The notes under the pieces were generated by a model. The model was not told the DNA's origin and searched no databases. It worked only from the letters and a program-made list of their open reading frames with translations. A stretch of 64,000 bases of DNA from Chitinophagales bacterium. GTDB lineage: Bacteria > Bacteroidota > Bacteroidia > Chitinophagales > UBA10324. Position 1 is the first letter of the stretch. Each line of letters begins with the position of its first letter. Shown piece after piece: positions 28,007-36,221 of this stretch. The stretch is taken from the NCBI GenBank assembly GCA_025056305.1, contig JANWWJ010000027.1, forward strand, positions 154,163-218,162. Direction: 5' to 3'. Made by a program: the position numbers and the translations under genes.

Positions 28007-29188
28007 TTACAATACCTGCAAAATCAATCCTTTCAGGTAGAAGGTTTCAGGAATATACCAGCAGACAGGGTGGTCTTTAGCTTGCTGCAGCACTTGCAGC
28101 TGACGTACTTGGCAGCCGGCATCGGCAGCGGCCTCTGCGACGGTTTTGCGAAAAAGTGGTTCATCTATAAAGTGGGAGCAGGAGAAGGTAAACAGAAAGC
28201 CTCCGGGCCGCAACAGTTTGAACGCTCGCAAATTGATTTCGCGATAGCCGGATATTGCCGGAGCAATGCCCTGGCGGCTTTTGGTAAATGCCGGCGGGTC
28301 CAATACGATCAAATCGAAGCGCTGCTTCTGTGCCACCAGCTCAGGCAACAAGTCAAATGCATTTTTTTCCAAAAACGTGATGCGATCGGCACACTGGTTC
28401 AGGGCAGCATTGCTACGAGCCAATGTCAGCGCTTCAGCCGAAGTGTCACAGGCCAAGACGTGACGGGCACCGTAGCGTGCGGCATAGATGCTGAAGGCAC
28501 CGGTATGACAAAAACAATCCAGCACATCGGCTTCGTGGGCCAGATGTTTGAGTGCCAGCCGGTTTTCGCGTTGATCGAGGTAAAATCCGGTTTTTTGGCC
28601 CTGAGCTACGTCGACATAGAAAGAAGCATCGGGCAGCTGAATTTTTACCAACGTGTCAAAAGGGTCGAACAGAAAACCGGACTGAAGAGGCAAGCCTTCG
28701 AGCGCACGCACGGGGGCTTCGTTGCGTTCGTAAATGCCGCGCGGCCGAAATAGCTCGTGCAGGATATGGCCGATTGCTGCTTTCCATCGATCCATGCCGG
28801 CTGTCAATGTTTGTATGACAAAAACGTCCTCAAAACAGTCAACCGTGAGGCCGGGAAGGTCATCGCCTTCGGAATGGATAAGTCGGAAACTGCCGCTGTA
28901 ACCAATACGTTTTCGATAGTTTAAACTTTTTATTATTTGTTGGCGAAAAAATGGAATGTCGATTACGGCATCGCTGTCCCGGGTCAACAGGCGAACGGTG
29001 ATTTTTGACCGGGGGTTTACATATCCCTGGCCTATGAATCGATTTTGATGATCGACTACGGTGACCGTTGTGCCGGGTTCGAGTTCTTTGAAGGTATCGG
29101 CATCCAATTCATTGTCGTATATCCAAGGATGTCCGCTGCGTATGCGCGACAATTTTTTGTTTCGAAGACGCAAAACGGGTTGCGGCAT
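28007..29188 (-). CDS. Class I rRNA large-subunit methyltransferase, RlmI/RlmK-like
   Basis: A 393-residue SAM-dependent methyltransferase. An N-terminal PUA domain (1-75: LRLRNKKLSRIRSGHPWIYD) is followed by a linker, then the Rossmann methyltransferase with motif I LDCFCHTGAFS at 223-233 and the target-base motif DPPAFTKS at 297-304. This architecture matches RlmI, which makes 5-methylcytosine in 23S rRNA, though exact target assignment across this family is not safe. A longer start at 29230 would leave only ten bases to the divergent gene; the ATG at 29188 gives the conserved start. Confidence 0.92.
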   Translation of the reverse strand: MPQPVLRLRNKKLSRIRSGHPWIYDNELDADTFKELEPGTTVTVVDHQNRFIGQGYVNPRSKITVRLLTRDSDAVIDIPFFRQQIIKSLNYRKRIGYSGSFRLIHSEGDDLPGLTVDCFEDVFVIQTLTAGMDRWKAAIGHILHELFRPRGIYERNEAPVRALEGLPLQSGFLFDPFDTLVKIQLPDASFYVDVAQGQKTGFYLDQRENRLALKHLAHEADVLDCFCHTGAFSIYAARYGARHVLACDTSAEALTLARSNAALNQCADRITFLEKNAFDLLPELVAQKQRFDLIVLDPPAFTKSRQGIAPAISGYREINLRAFKLLRPGGFLFTFSCSHFIDEPLFRKTVAEAAADAGCQVRQLQVLQQAKDHPVCWYIPETFYLKGLILQVL

Positions 29189-29240
29189 TTTTTTTGGACA
29201 AATGCTGGTGCTAAATGTACTTTGCGTCATAGATTGAGAG

Positions 29241-29828
29241 ATGATATTTCAGCAGTTGGGGGTGTGTTTTTTGTTTATGGCCTTAAGCTTTGCCCAGCGC
29301 TGCGGCTCATCGACAACGGAAGTTGCCAGCTACTTTCCGTTAGCGCTGAGCCATGAATGGGTGTACGTAGATAGTGTTTGGCAGCAGGGGCAGTTGACCG
29401 ATGTATTCATGGATACGGTTCGGGTTGTGAAGCAGGGTGCATTTGAGAAATTGCCTACTTACATACTCAGCGATGGTCGCGAGCTGATGTGGCGCAACGA
29501 TACCTTATTTCAGATCGTCTTTCAACGGGGAGGCTATCGGTTACCCACAGTTTACTTTGTTGCTGGTGCGCCAAAGTCGGTATTTAACTATGCTTTTGGT
29601 GGAGATGTGGTCATCCAACGTACGTCAGAGCTGTTGGACTCTTGCCCCGGCCGATTCGGGCAAAAGGGCTCAAGCTGCTACCGCATCAGCGATGCATGCG
29701 GCGGCGACATGATTTTGCAAAAAGCGATAGGCCCTGTTTACTGGAGGTTAGGCCACTGCTTTGCCGAAGAGGGCAGCGTGTTAACCAAGACGCTCGTTCA
29801 TTTCCAGCCTGCCCGCCAAAGCAAATAA
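29241..29828 (+). CDS. Small secreted protein of unknown function
   Basis: A 195-residue protein I do not recognise. It has an N-terminal hydrophobic signal (LGVCFLFMALSFA) followed shortly by a cysteine (QRCGSS). The flanking residues are a poor lipobox, so lipidation is doubtful. The body is mostly beta-prone (SHEWVYVDSVWQQG, TLFQIVFQRGGYRLPTVYF) with five more cysteines in the second half (SCPGRFG, SCYRISDACGG, GHC), which could form disulfides in the periplasm. It is divergent from the methyltransferase and convergent with the DoxX gene. Confidence 0.6.
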   Translation: MIFQQLGVCFLFMALSFAQRCGSSTTEVASYFPLALSHEWVYVDSVWQQGQLTDVFMDTVRVVKQGAFEKLPTYILSDGRELMWRNDTLFQIVFQRGGYRLPTVYFVAGAPKSVFNYAFGGDVVIQRTSELLDSCPGRFGQKGSSCYRISDACGGDMILQKAIGPVYWRLGHCFAEEGSVLTKTLVHFQPARQSK

Positions 29829-29834
29829 AAACAG

Positions 29835-30209
29835 CTAATCTTTTGCGTCACCACTAATGACCAAAGCGGCGCCGGCCAATGCGAGGTCTTTTACGATGGC
29901 AATCATCGAGCTCATTTTAGCAGCCTGATCTTCAGAAGAAAGCCCGGGCATGTGGACGATAATAACAGTCAGAACCAAAAACAAAGCGAGCAGTATAGCA
30001 GCCAGGCGCATCCACTTATTGATGATAAAACTCACGGCGGCCAGCAGCAAACCTGCACCGCTGATGTAGATAAGCGGTAATGCGACGCTACTCATCGAAG
30101 CCGGCAAGTAGCCTGTCATGTTTTGACCATTGGTAAAATGACCTATACCAAAGTAAGCCATAGCCAAGGCAAAAATGACACGGCCAATGAAAGGGAGCAT
30201 GTTACTCAT
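29835..30209 (-). CDS. DoxX-family inner-membrane protein
   Basis: A 124-residue protein with four predicted transmembrane helices. IGRVIFALAMAYFGIGHFTNG at the N-terminus and LPLIYISGAGLLLAAVSF next match DoxX/DoxD-like small membrane proteins, some of which take part in redox defence. No partner is adjacent. The start at 30209 (MSNMLPF) was preferred over 30287 because the longer version adds a polar, non-conserved leader. It is divergent from the large CHU_C protein gene, with 150 bases between. Confidence 0.8.
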   Translation of the reverse strand: MSNMLPFIGRVIFALAMAYFGIGHFTNGQNMTGYLPASMSSVALPLIYISGAGLLLAAVSFIINKWMRLAAILLALFLVLTVIIVHMPGLSSEDQAAKMSSMIAIVKDLALAGAALVISGDAKD

Positions 30210-30359
30210 AGGCGAGGTTTTTGTTTCCCGTTGAAGGTAAAGGGACTTTGCTGACTGTGCAAGCCCGAAGAGCGGGTTTTTCCACAAAACGTTTTATTAA
30301 GATTAAAGCCTTTTCATGAATGAAATCAAAGCTGTTTTTTTGCACATTACTAACTTCAG

Positions 30360-33017
30360 ATGGCCATGCGTCCCTTGATCCTTTGGGTTAGTTGGCTTCC
30401 CATCTTTTTGCTTCTCTTTGACAGGGCATGTGCTGTTTCTGGCATCATCAACAGCTACGCCTCGGTAACGGCAATTGCCGGAACCACGCTGACCGTGTCC
30501 AGTACGGTAGGTTTTTCCCCAGGAGGCAAGGTATTGATCATTCAAATGAAGGGAGCTTCTATTTATTCTCAAAACAATTCGTCGTATGGCGACGTGACGA
30601 ACTACAACAACTGTGGAAACTTTGAATTTGCATACGTCTCTGCTGTTACACCCACGACCCTCACGCTTACGGCCCCTTTGACCAAAAGCTACACACCCGG
30701 CTCAGGAAAGGTTCAGGTGGTCACGGTGCCCTATTTCTGTGAAATGGTGATCACCGACACTTTGAAGTGTCAGCCTTGGAATGATGCCACGGGTACAGGA
30801 GGGATTTTGGTTTTCGAAAGCGGTGGGGCTGTGATCATGAATGCCGACATCGATGTTTCTCGCTCCGGCTTTAGTGTGGTTGCACCCTGTGCCAACGGCA
30901 CATTGGTATGCAACAACACTAATTATTTCGTAAACCCCTCAGGTTGCAATTCTGGCAAGAAAGGAGAAGCCATAGCTGATTACGTTAGTAATGCACAAAG
31001 TGGGGGCCGGGGCAAGATTGCCAACGGAGGCGGAGGAAGTAACCGCGCAAACAGCGGCGGAGGCGGTGGGGCAAACTTCGGAGCCGGTGGCAATGGAGGA
31101 TGGGAAGACAATAGTTGTGGAACCACCATTCAGGGGATCGGAGGGCAAGCTTTGAACTATACGCTTGGGCGCATCTTTCTGGGAGGGGCTGGCGGCAATG
31201 GTCAGGGAAACAACAACGGTACCATTTATGGCGGAGGCGCAGGTGGGGGTATCGTGATTATTGCAGCAAAAAAGATTGTGCCTAACGGTCATGTGATAAG
31301 GGCCGATGGTGGTGACGTAACGGGCTTAACCGTAAATGAAGGAGCCGGCGGCGGAGGCGGTGGGGGTGTGGTATGTTTGAATGTTGACTACATTGATGGA
31401 CCGTTGTTCATCTCTGCCGAAGGCGGTGACGGCGGTTCTACCTTCAATGATGGGATCATAGCCGATTGTACCGGACCGGGCGGTGGCGGAGGCGGTGGTG
31501 TCATCTGGATTTCAGGTACCGCGCTGAACCCCAACATCAGTTACTCTGTTGCCGGAGGGGCTGCAGGCTTGGCTTTAGGTCCAACAACTTCTTGCTTCAA
31601 TACCAACTACGGCGCTACTGCCGGCAGCGCTGGAGGAGTTATTTACAATTATCCCAAGCATACGCTTCCGGCTCCGGCCGTCTCGGCTAACTTGGGTCCT
31701 GACCTGACGGCGTGTCCCCTCGAAGTAGTAACCCTTGACCCCGGTGTCGGCTTCAGTTCCTTTTTATGGCAAGACGGCTCAACAGACACGACGTTCGCTG
31801 CTGTCGGGCCCGGCCTTTATCACGTGGAAGTAGAAGACTCTGCCGGATGCTTGAGTTGGGACACTGTCCAAATAACAGCTGCGCCATCCTATACTTTCAC
31901 CATCGGCACGGGCGATACCACGGTTTGTCCCGGACAGCCGGTCACCATTGATCCCGGCTCCTGGCACACGGCTTACTTGTGGCAAGATGGTTCAACTTCA
32001 GCTACCTATTTGACTACTTCTGCCGGAACTTTTTCAGTAACCATAACAGATTCGGTAGGATGCGAAGGCTTTGCCACATACGATGTGCACCACTTCCCCA
32101 CCGGCTCTTTTTCTATTGCCACCGGTGATACCACCGTATGTCCGGGAGAACCGGTGGACATCGTCTGCCCTTCAGGTTATAGCACCTATATATGGCAGGA
32201 TGGCACTCAAGGTCAAGTCTATGCAGCAACAGATTCGGGCACATATAAGGTTACCGCCATCGACGCGCTGGGTTGTGTCGACACGGCTGTATATCGCATT
32301 TTCTACTATCCCACGCCGCAGCTAAGCCTTGGCAACGATACGTTGCTGTGCATTGGAGACACCGTTCTTCTGAATGCAGGTATTTTTCCACAATATCAAT
32401 GGAACACTGGAGCTCAAACCCAAACCATCTATGTTGATCAACCGGGTGTTTACTGGGTCGTGGTGGAAGATTTCAATGGCTGCATAACGAGTGACACCAT
32501 TGAAATTATCGATTATTATGCTCAGCCACCTGCTCATTTGGTGGATGATACACTCATTTGCACGGGACAGGTGTTGCTGTTGTTAGCGCCCTCAGGCTAC
32601 ATCGGTTACGAATGGAGCACCGGCAGCAAAGTGAATTATACCAACATCACACAGCCGGGTATTTATTGGCTTGAGGTAACCAATGAACACACGTGTCGCA
32701 TGCGAGATACGTTCAAGGTTCAGCTGCAATGTCCGACGGCACTATTTGTCCCAAATGCCTTTACACCCAACGGCGATGGCATCAATGATGAGTTTGAGCC
32801 CATAGGCTATAATATTACAGCTTTTTTCATGCGTATTTACAACCGTTGGGGCAAGATGATTTATGAAACCCACAACCTGCAACATGGCTGGGATGGCTAC
32901 TGTGATGGAGTGCCTTGTGAAGCGGGAAGTTATGTTTACTATATCGAATGGGCCGGCTCATTGCACGGTGAGCAGCGCAGTGGCATTGAACGCGGCAACG
33001 TCACGCTAATTCGTTAA
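30360..33017 (+). CDS. Glycine-rich surface protein with Ig-like repeats and T9SS type B (CHU_C) tail
   Basis: An 885-residue exported protein. After the signal peptide (LWVSWLPIFLLLFDRACA) comes a beta-rich domain (27-210: SVTAIAGTTLTVSSTVGFSPG, IIQMKGASI). A glycine-rich segment (about 213-385) has runs of five to seven glycines. About five Ig/PKD-like repeats of some 75-80 residues (440-790) each carry a cysteine before VTLDPG or VLLNAG and the core Y.WQDGS or Y.W.TG. The final 90 residues (PNAFTPNGDGINDEF, RIYNRWGKMIYE, GSYVYYIEW) are the gliding-motility-associated type B sorting domain. T9SS export to the surface is expected, with an adhesin-like role plausible. Three terminator-like hairpins follow. 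Confidence 0.9.
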   Translation: MAMRPLILWVSWLPIFLLLFDRACAVSGIINSYASVTAIAGTTLTVSSTVGFSPGGKVLIIQMKGASIYSQNNSSYGDVTNYNNCGNFEFAYVSAVTPTTLTLTAPLTKSYTPGSGKVQVVTVPYFCEMVITDTLKCQPWNDATGTGGILVFESGGAVIMNADIDVSRSGFSVVAPCANGTLVCNNTNYFVNPSGCNSGKKGEAIADYVSNAQSGGRGKIANGGGGSNRANSGGGGGANFGAGGNGGWEDNSCGTTIQGIGGQALNYTLGRIFLGGAGGNGQGNNNGTIYGGGAGGGIVIIAAKKIVPNGHVIRADGGDVTGLTVNEGAGGGGGGGVVCLNVDYIDGPLFISAEGGDGGSTFNDGIIADCTGPGGGGGGGVIWISGTALNPNISYSVAGGAAGLALGPTTSCFNTNYGATAGSAGGVIYNYPKHTLPAPAVSANLGPDLTACPLEVVTLDPGVGFSSFLWQDGSTDTTFAAVGPGLYHVEVEDSAGCLSWDTVQITAAPSYTFTIGTGDTTVCPGQPVTIDPGSWHTAYLWQDGSTSATYLTTSAGTFSVTITDSVGCEGFATYDVHHFPTGSFSIATGDTTVCPGEPVDIVCPSGYSTYIWQDGTQGQVYAATDSGTYKVTAIDALGCVDTAVYRIFYYPTPQLSLGNDTLLCIGDTVLLNAGIFPQYQWNTGAQTQTIYVDQPGVYWVVVEDFNGCITSDTIEIIDYYAQPPAHLVDDTLICTGQVLLLLAPSGYIGYEWSTGSKVNYTNITQPGIYWLEVTNEHTCRMRDTFKVQLQCPTALFVPNAFTPNGDGINDEFEPIGYNITAFFMRIYNRWGKMIYETHNLQHGWDGYCDGVPCEAGSYVYYIEWAGSLHGEQRSGIERGNVTLIR

Positions 33018-33039
33018 TCGAGAACGCTGGGAACAATTT

Positions 33040-33057
33040 TCAGTAATACTGATTTTT
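33040..33057 (+). terminator. Terminator-like hairpin after the CHU_C gene
   Basis: TCAGT-AAT-ACTGA followed by TTTTT, 23 bases after the stop of the plus-strand gene. The stem is only five pairs, so it would be weak on its own. Confidence 0.5.
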
Positions 33058-33065
33058 GTCATCGC

Positions 33066-33124
33066 AGCAGGCTACGATGCGTGCGCATTTTTGCCCAACC
33101 GAATAAATCGTGAGCCTGCTTTTT
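33066..33124 (+). terminator. Long imperfect hairpin ending in TTTT
   Basis: AGCAGGCT+ACGAT (33066-33078) pairs with ATCGT+AGCCTGCT (33107-33120, one bulged G at 33112) and is followed by TTTT. The 13-pair stem encloses a 28-base loop. Its right arm can also pair with 33145-33152. Confidence 0.5.
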
Positions 33125-33134
33125 AATGCGGAGG

Positions 33135-33163
33135 AGGGTGAGGCAGCAGGCTTCACCCTTTTT
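33135..33163 (+). terminator. Terminator between convergent genes
   Basis: AGGGTGA (33135-33141) and TCACCCT (33153-33159) form a perfect seven-pair stem followed by TTTT. The right arm includes the stop codon of the minus-strand YkgJ gene. It reads as a terminator for plus-strand transcripts. Confidence 0.6.
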
Positions 33164-33713
33164 GATCCTCGGATTGCTGAAAAAATCCGGTTACCATCTT
33201 TAATTCTTCCAGGGTATTGAAAACAATCGGACAAATAGTGTAGTTGCGCAGCACACTGCGCAAGCGAAATTTGAGCCCCTGGCGCAAGAGATGTGGATAG
33301 TCTCGGCAGCATTCCGGCCGCACTTCATAAATCGTACAGCGGTTCTGACGCAGAAACAAGCATGGCATTGGGCGCAGGAACCATATGCCGGTGTCGGCTT
33401 CGCGATGAATGTGTTGGGCTTGAAACGTTTGGCTGTCCATGCCACTGTGCTTGGCTAGGACGGCGATCTCATGCTCGTGAAGACCGGGCTCAAGGGTCTT
33501 ACAGCAGTTGGCACATTGGGTACAGTCGATTGCCTCAATATTGCGGCTCGCCACAGGCATGGCCAGTTCATCCAATTTGGTGGCCGGAATGCGCTGCAGA
33601 TAGCGAAAAAATTGCAGGTTTTCTTCTGTTCGCTTTTTCGCCAACAGCGGCAAAAGGTTGTACTCAGCTGCTGCAATACGTCTGACCTGGGTTTTGACTT
33701 CAAAAGCACTCAT
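33153..33713 (-). CDS. YkgJ-family cysteine-cluster protein
   Basis: A 186-residue cytosolic protein. Eight cysteines sit in the family pattern: C64-x2-C67-x2-C70-C71 (CTQCANCC), C118, C126 (RCTIYEVRP) and the pair C135-C136 (ECCRDYP). The family is thought to bind zinc or an iron-sulfur cluster and is usually annotated as YkgJ or Fe-S oxidoreductase; its reaction is not established. The gene follows the deoxynucleoside kinase by six bases and is probably co-transcribed with it. Confidence 0.88.
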   Translation of the reverse strand: MSAFEVKTQVRRIAAAEYNLLPLLAKKRTEENLQFFRYLQRIPATKLDELAMPVASRNIEAIDCTQCANCCKTLEPGLHEHEIAVLAKHSGMDSQTFQAQHIHREADTGIWFLRPMPCLFLRQNRCTIYEVRPECCRDYPHLLRQGLKFRLRSVLRNYTICPIVFNTLEELKMVTGFFQQSEDQKG

Positions 33714-33719
33714 GTGAGT

Positions 33720-34367
33720 TTACGACGCAGACAAGGTAAAGCTAATCCATTGCATTCCATTGGCATGCTTGTGGTACAGCAATTCTAAAATGCTTTGATA
33801 ATCTTTTTCCTGCGACACAAAATCCAGATTGGTAGTGTCAATGATCAGAACAGGAAAGCGGCTGCACGTACGAAAAAAATCAAAGTACCGGTCTTGAAGC
33901 TGCAACAGATAGTCAGGGCTGATTTTTTGCTCAAAAGTTCTTCCGCGTTGGCGGATTTGGTGCAAGAGTTTTTCTACGGGTGCATGCAGATAAAGAACCA
34001 GCTGAGGCTCGGGTAAGGCAGACTGAAGCAAGCCGGAAAGACGTTGAAACAGGCGAAGTTCATCACCCTGTAGATTGACCGAAGCGAACAAGGCTGATTT
34101 TGCAAACAGATAGTCGGCGATGAGTGTGGTTTGAAACAAATCGGGCTGCAAGGCCGTTTCTTTAAGCTGCTGATACCGTTCGGCAAGGAAGAACAGCTCT
34201 ACGGCAAAAGCATAACGCTTGGGATTCTCATAAAACAGCGGTAAAAAAGGATTGTTTGAAAACTGCTCAAGGACGAGGCGGGCGTTGAGGTCGGCGGCCA
34301 GGCGCTGCGCCAGAGCTGTTTTGCCTGCGCCAATGTTGCCTTCCACCACGATATGCTGGTATAGCAC
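33720..34367 (-). CDS. Deoxynucleoside kinase
   Basis: A 215-residue kinase that phosphorylates deoxynucleosides for salvage. The P-loop GNIGAGKT is at 10-17 and follows IVVEG; LEQFSNNPFLPLFYENP and FFLAERYQQL then match the deoxyguanosine/deoxyadenosine kinase group. The arginine-rich lid appears in IRQRGRTFEQKI. Substrate preference (dG, dA or dC) cannot be set by eye. The start is GTG (no ATG in frame). It is divergent from sppA across 66 bases. Confidence 0.9.
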   Translation of the reverse strand: MLYQHIVVEGNIGAGKTALAQRLAADLNARLVLEQFSNNPFLPLFYENPKRYAFAVELFFLAERYQQLKETALQPDLFQTTLIADYLFAKSALFASVNLQGDELRLFQRLSGLLQSALPEPQLVLYLHAPVEKLLHQIRQRGRTFEQKISPDYLLQLQDRYFDFFRTCSRFPVLIIDTTNLDFVSQEKDYQSILELLYHKHANGMQWISFTLSAS

Positions 34368-34408
34368 GAGGTAAAGTTAGCAGGGCCGGGCACCGTCAGT
34401 TCATTCAG

Positions 34409-34416
34409 TATTTTTG
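34409..34416 (+). promoter_or_regulatory. Possible -7 element of sppA
   Basis: TATTTTTG matches TAnnTTTG exactly, 17 bases before the sppA ATG at 34434. No TTG is seen at the -33 position, so support is partial. Confidence 0.4.
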
Positions 34417-34433
34417 ATGCAAATACATAAAAT

Positions 34434-36200
34434 ATGGGTTTTTGGCGAATGTTTTCAGCAGCCTTGCTGGCGTTTGTTACCGGCTTTGTCATGCTGGTGC
34501 TGTTTGTGTTGCTCTTATTTTCTGCTCTTGTAGCCACGTTGTCCATAGAAAAGCCTGTATCAATAAAAGATGCAAGCATCTTGCATCTAAATCTGAATTA
34601 CGAGATTCCGGAACAGACGCATTATGATCCCATCGCCGAGTTCTCTTGGTCGGGCCTTGAACCGCGTGTAACGGTAGGATTGTATGACATCATTTCAGCC
34701 ATCAGCCACGCGCAACAAGATGAGCGGATTAAGGGGATCTACCTGAATTGCGGCTTCGTTGGCGCAGGGATGGCTACGGTTGAACAATTGCGACAGGCTT
34801 TGGAACAGTTCCGTTCATCCGGCAAGTTTGTTATTGCATATTCTGAGATATATACAGAAAAAGGATACTATCTGAGCAGTGTAGCTGATCAGGTATTTAT
34901 TAATCCACGGGGAGCGTTGGAGTTCAATGGCATCAGTGTTCAATACCTGTTTTTTCGGCGGCTGCTGGAAAAACTGGGTGTGGAGCCTCAGGTGTTCTAT
35001 GCAGGAAGGTACAAGACTGCCAGTGAACCTTTCCGGCTTGACAGCATGAGTGCCGCTAATGAGGAGATGACGCGGTGGCTGCTCGATGATTTGTATTCAG
35101 GCATGCTTCAGGGCATCAGCACAAGCAGGGGCCTCTCGGTTTCAGAGCTCGACAGCATAAGCCAGCATTTCAGTGCGCGTACCCCAACTCTGGCCGTCCG
35201 ATTTGGATTGGTCGATAGTTTGATGTTTGACGATCAGGTGCGCGCTCACTTGCGACAGCTTCTGCGACTTCCCGATTCTGTGGCACTGCCTCTTGTATCT
35301 CTAACGGACTATGTAAGCGTGGCGGAACAAAATCAGCCGGTGACCACAACGCGAGTGGCTTTGTTGTTTGCACAAGGGGACATCGTGGACGGTCGAGGTA
35401 CCCGCACCAGCATTGGCTCAGCCCGCTATGCTGATCTGCTGCGAAAGCTGCGCGAAGACAGCAGGATCAAGGCTATTGTGTTTCGAATCAACTCAGGCGG
35501 CGGAAGCGCTTTGGCCAGCGACGTTATTGCTCGGGAGGTGCGCATTACTGCCGAGAAAAAACCGGTGGTTGTATCCATGGGTGATGTGGCAGGCAGTGGC
35601 GGCTATTACATAGCGGCTTATGGCTCTCGCATCATGGCCATGCCTTCCACGTTGACCGGAAGCATCGGCGTTTTTGGCGTATTTCCCAACACGGAGAAGC
35701 TCTTCAAGGATAAACTGGGTATTACGTTTGATCGAGTCAACACGGGAAAATATTCAGATTTTGGAGATGCATCTCGTCCGCTTCGTGAAGACGAGAAGCT
35801 GATCATGCAACAAATAGTAGATTCTGTATATCGCACCTTTCTCACCGTTGTTTCCGAAGGGCGCCGGCTTCCCCTAAATCAAGTTGATTCAGTCGGGCAA
35901 GGTCGTGTATGGACAGGGCGCCAAGCCTTAAAGCACGGACTGATTGACAGTTTGGGCACCTTACCTGATGCTATTCATTTAGCTGCCTCGTTGGCGCAGG
36001 TGAAAGAATATCGCGTTACGCAGTATCCTGAAATTGATCGCGACGTGTTGCGTTTGATCGAAAACTTGGCACAGAAGCGAGAAGCCTTTAGCTTGCGAAG
36101 AAAGTTAGGCTCTGCCTATTCTGTGTTCGCTCAAATTGAACAGCTGGTGTCGATGACCGGACTTCAAGCGCGTATGTGGGCGTTACCCATCGTGAATTGA
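34434..36200 (+). CDS. sppA: Signal peptide peptidase SppA, long form
   Basis: A 588-residue membrane-bound serine protease (S49) that degrades cleaved signal peptides. One N-terminal transmembrane helix (about 8-35) anchors two tandem S49 domains, as in the E. coli 67 kDa form. The catalytic Lys194 lies in AGRYKTASEPF in the first domain and the nucleophile Ser388 in GDVAGSGGYY in the second. The substrate-groove motif NSGGGSALASD (353-363) is present. A start six residues in would also be possible. It is divergent from the deoxynucleoside kinase and convergent with the CHU_C gene, 21 bases apart. Confidence 0.95.
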   Translation: MGFWRMFSAALLAFVTGFVMLVLFVLLLFSALVATLSIEKPVSIKDASILHLNLNYEIPEQTHYDPIAEFSWSGLEPRVTVGLYDIISAISHAQQDERIKGIYLNCGFVGAGMATVEQLRQALEQFRSSGKFVIAYSEIYTEKGYYLSSVADQVFINPRGALEFNGISVQYLFFRRLLEKLGVEPQVFYAGRYKTASEPFRLDSMSAANEEMTRWLLDDLYSGMLQGISTSRGLSVSELDSISQHFSARTPTLAVRFGLVDSLMFDDQVRAHLRQLLRLPDSVALPLVSLTDYVSVAEQNQPVTTTRVALLFAQGDIVDGRGTRTSIGSARYADLLRKLREDSRIKAIVFRINSGGGSALASDVIAREVRITAEKKPVVVSMGDVAGSGGYYIAAYGSRIMAMPSTLTGSIGVFGVFPNTEKLFKDKLGITFDRVNTGKYSDFGDASRPLREDEKLIMQQIVDSVYRTFLTVVSEGRRLPLNQVDSVGQGRVWTGRQALKHGLIDSLGTLPDAIHLAASLAQVKEYRVTQYPEIDRDVLRLIENLAQKREAFSLRRKLGSAYSVFAQIEQLVSMTGLQARMWALPIVN

Positions 36201-36221
36201 ATACTGCATCACCAAAACATC

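Noticed and set aside
28070..28753. Plus-strand frame of 227 codons opposite the methyltransferase gene
   Set aside because: Long but antisense to a clear RlmI-like gene; no domain, no signal peptide and no promoter.
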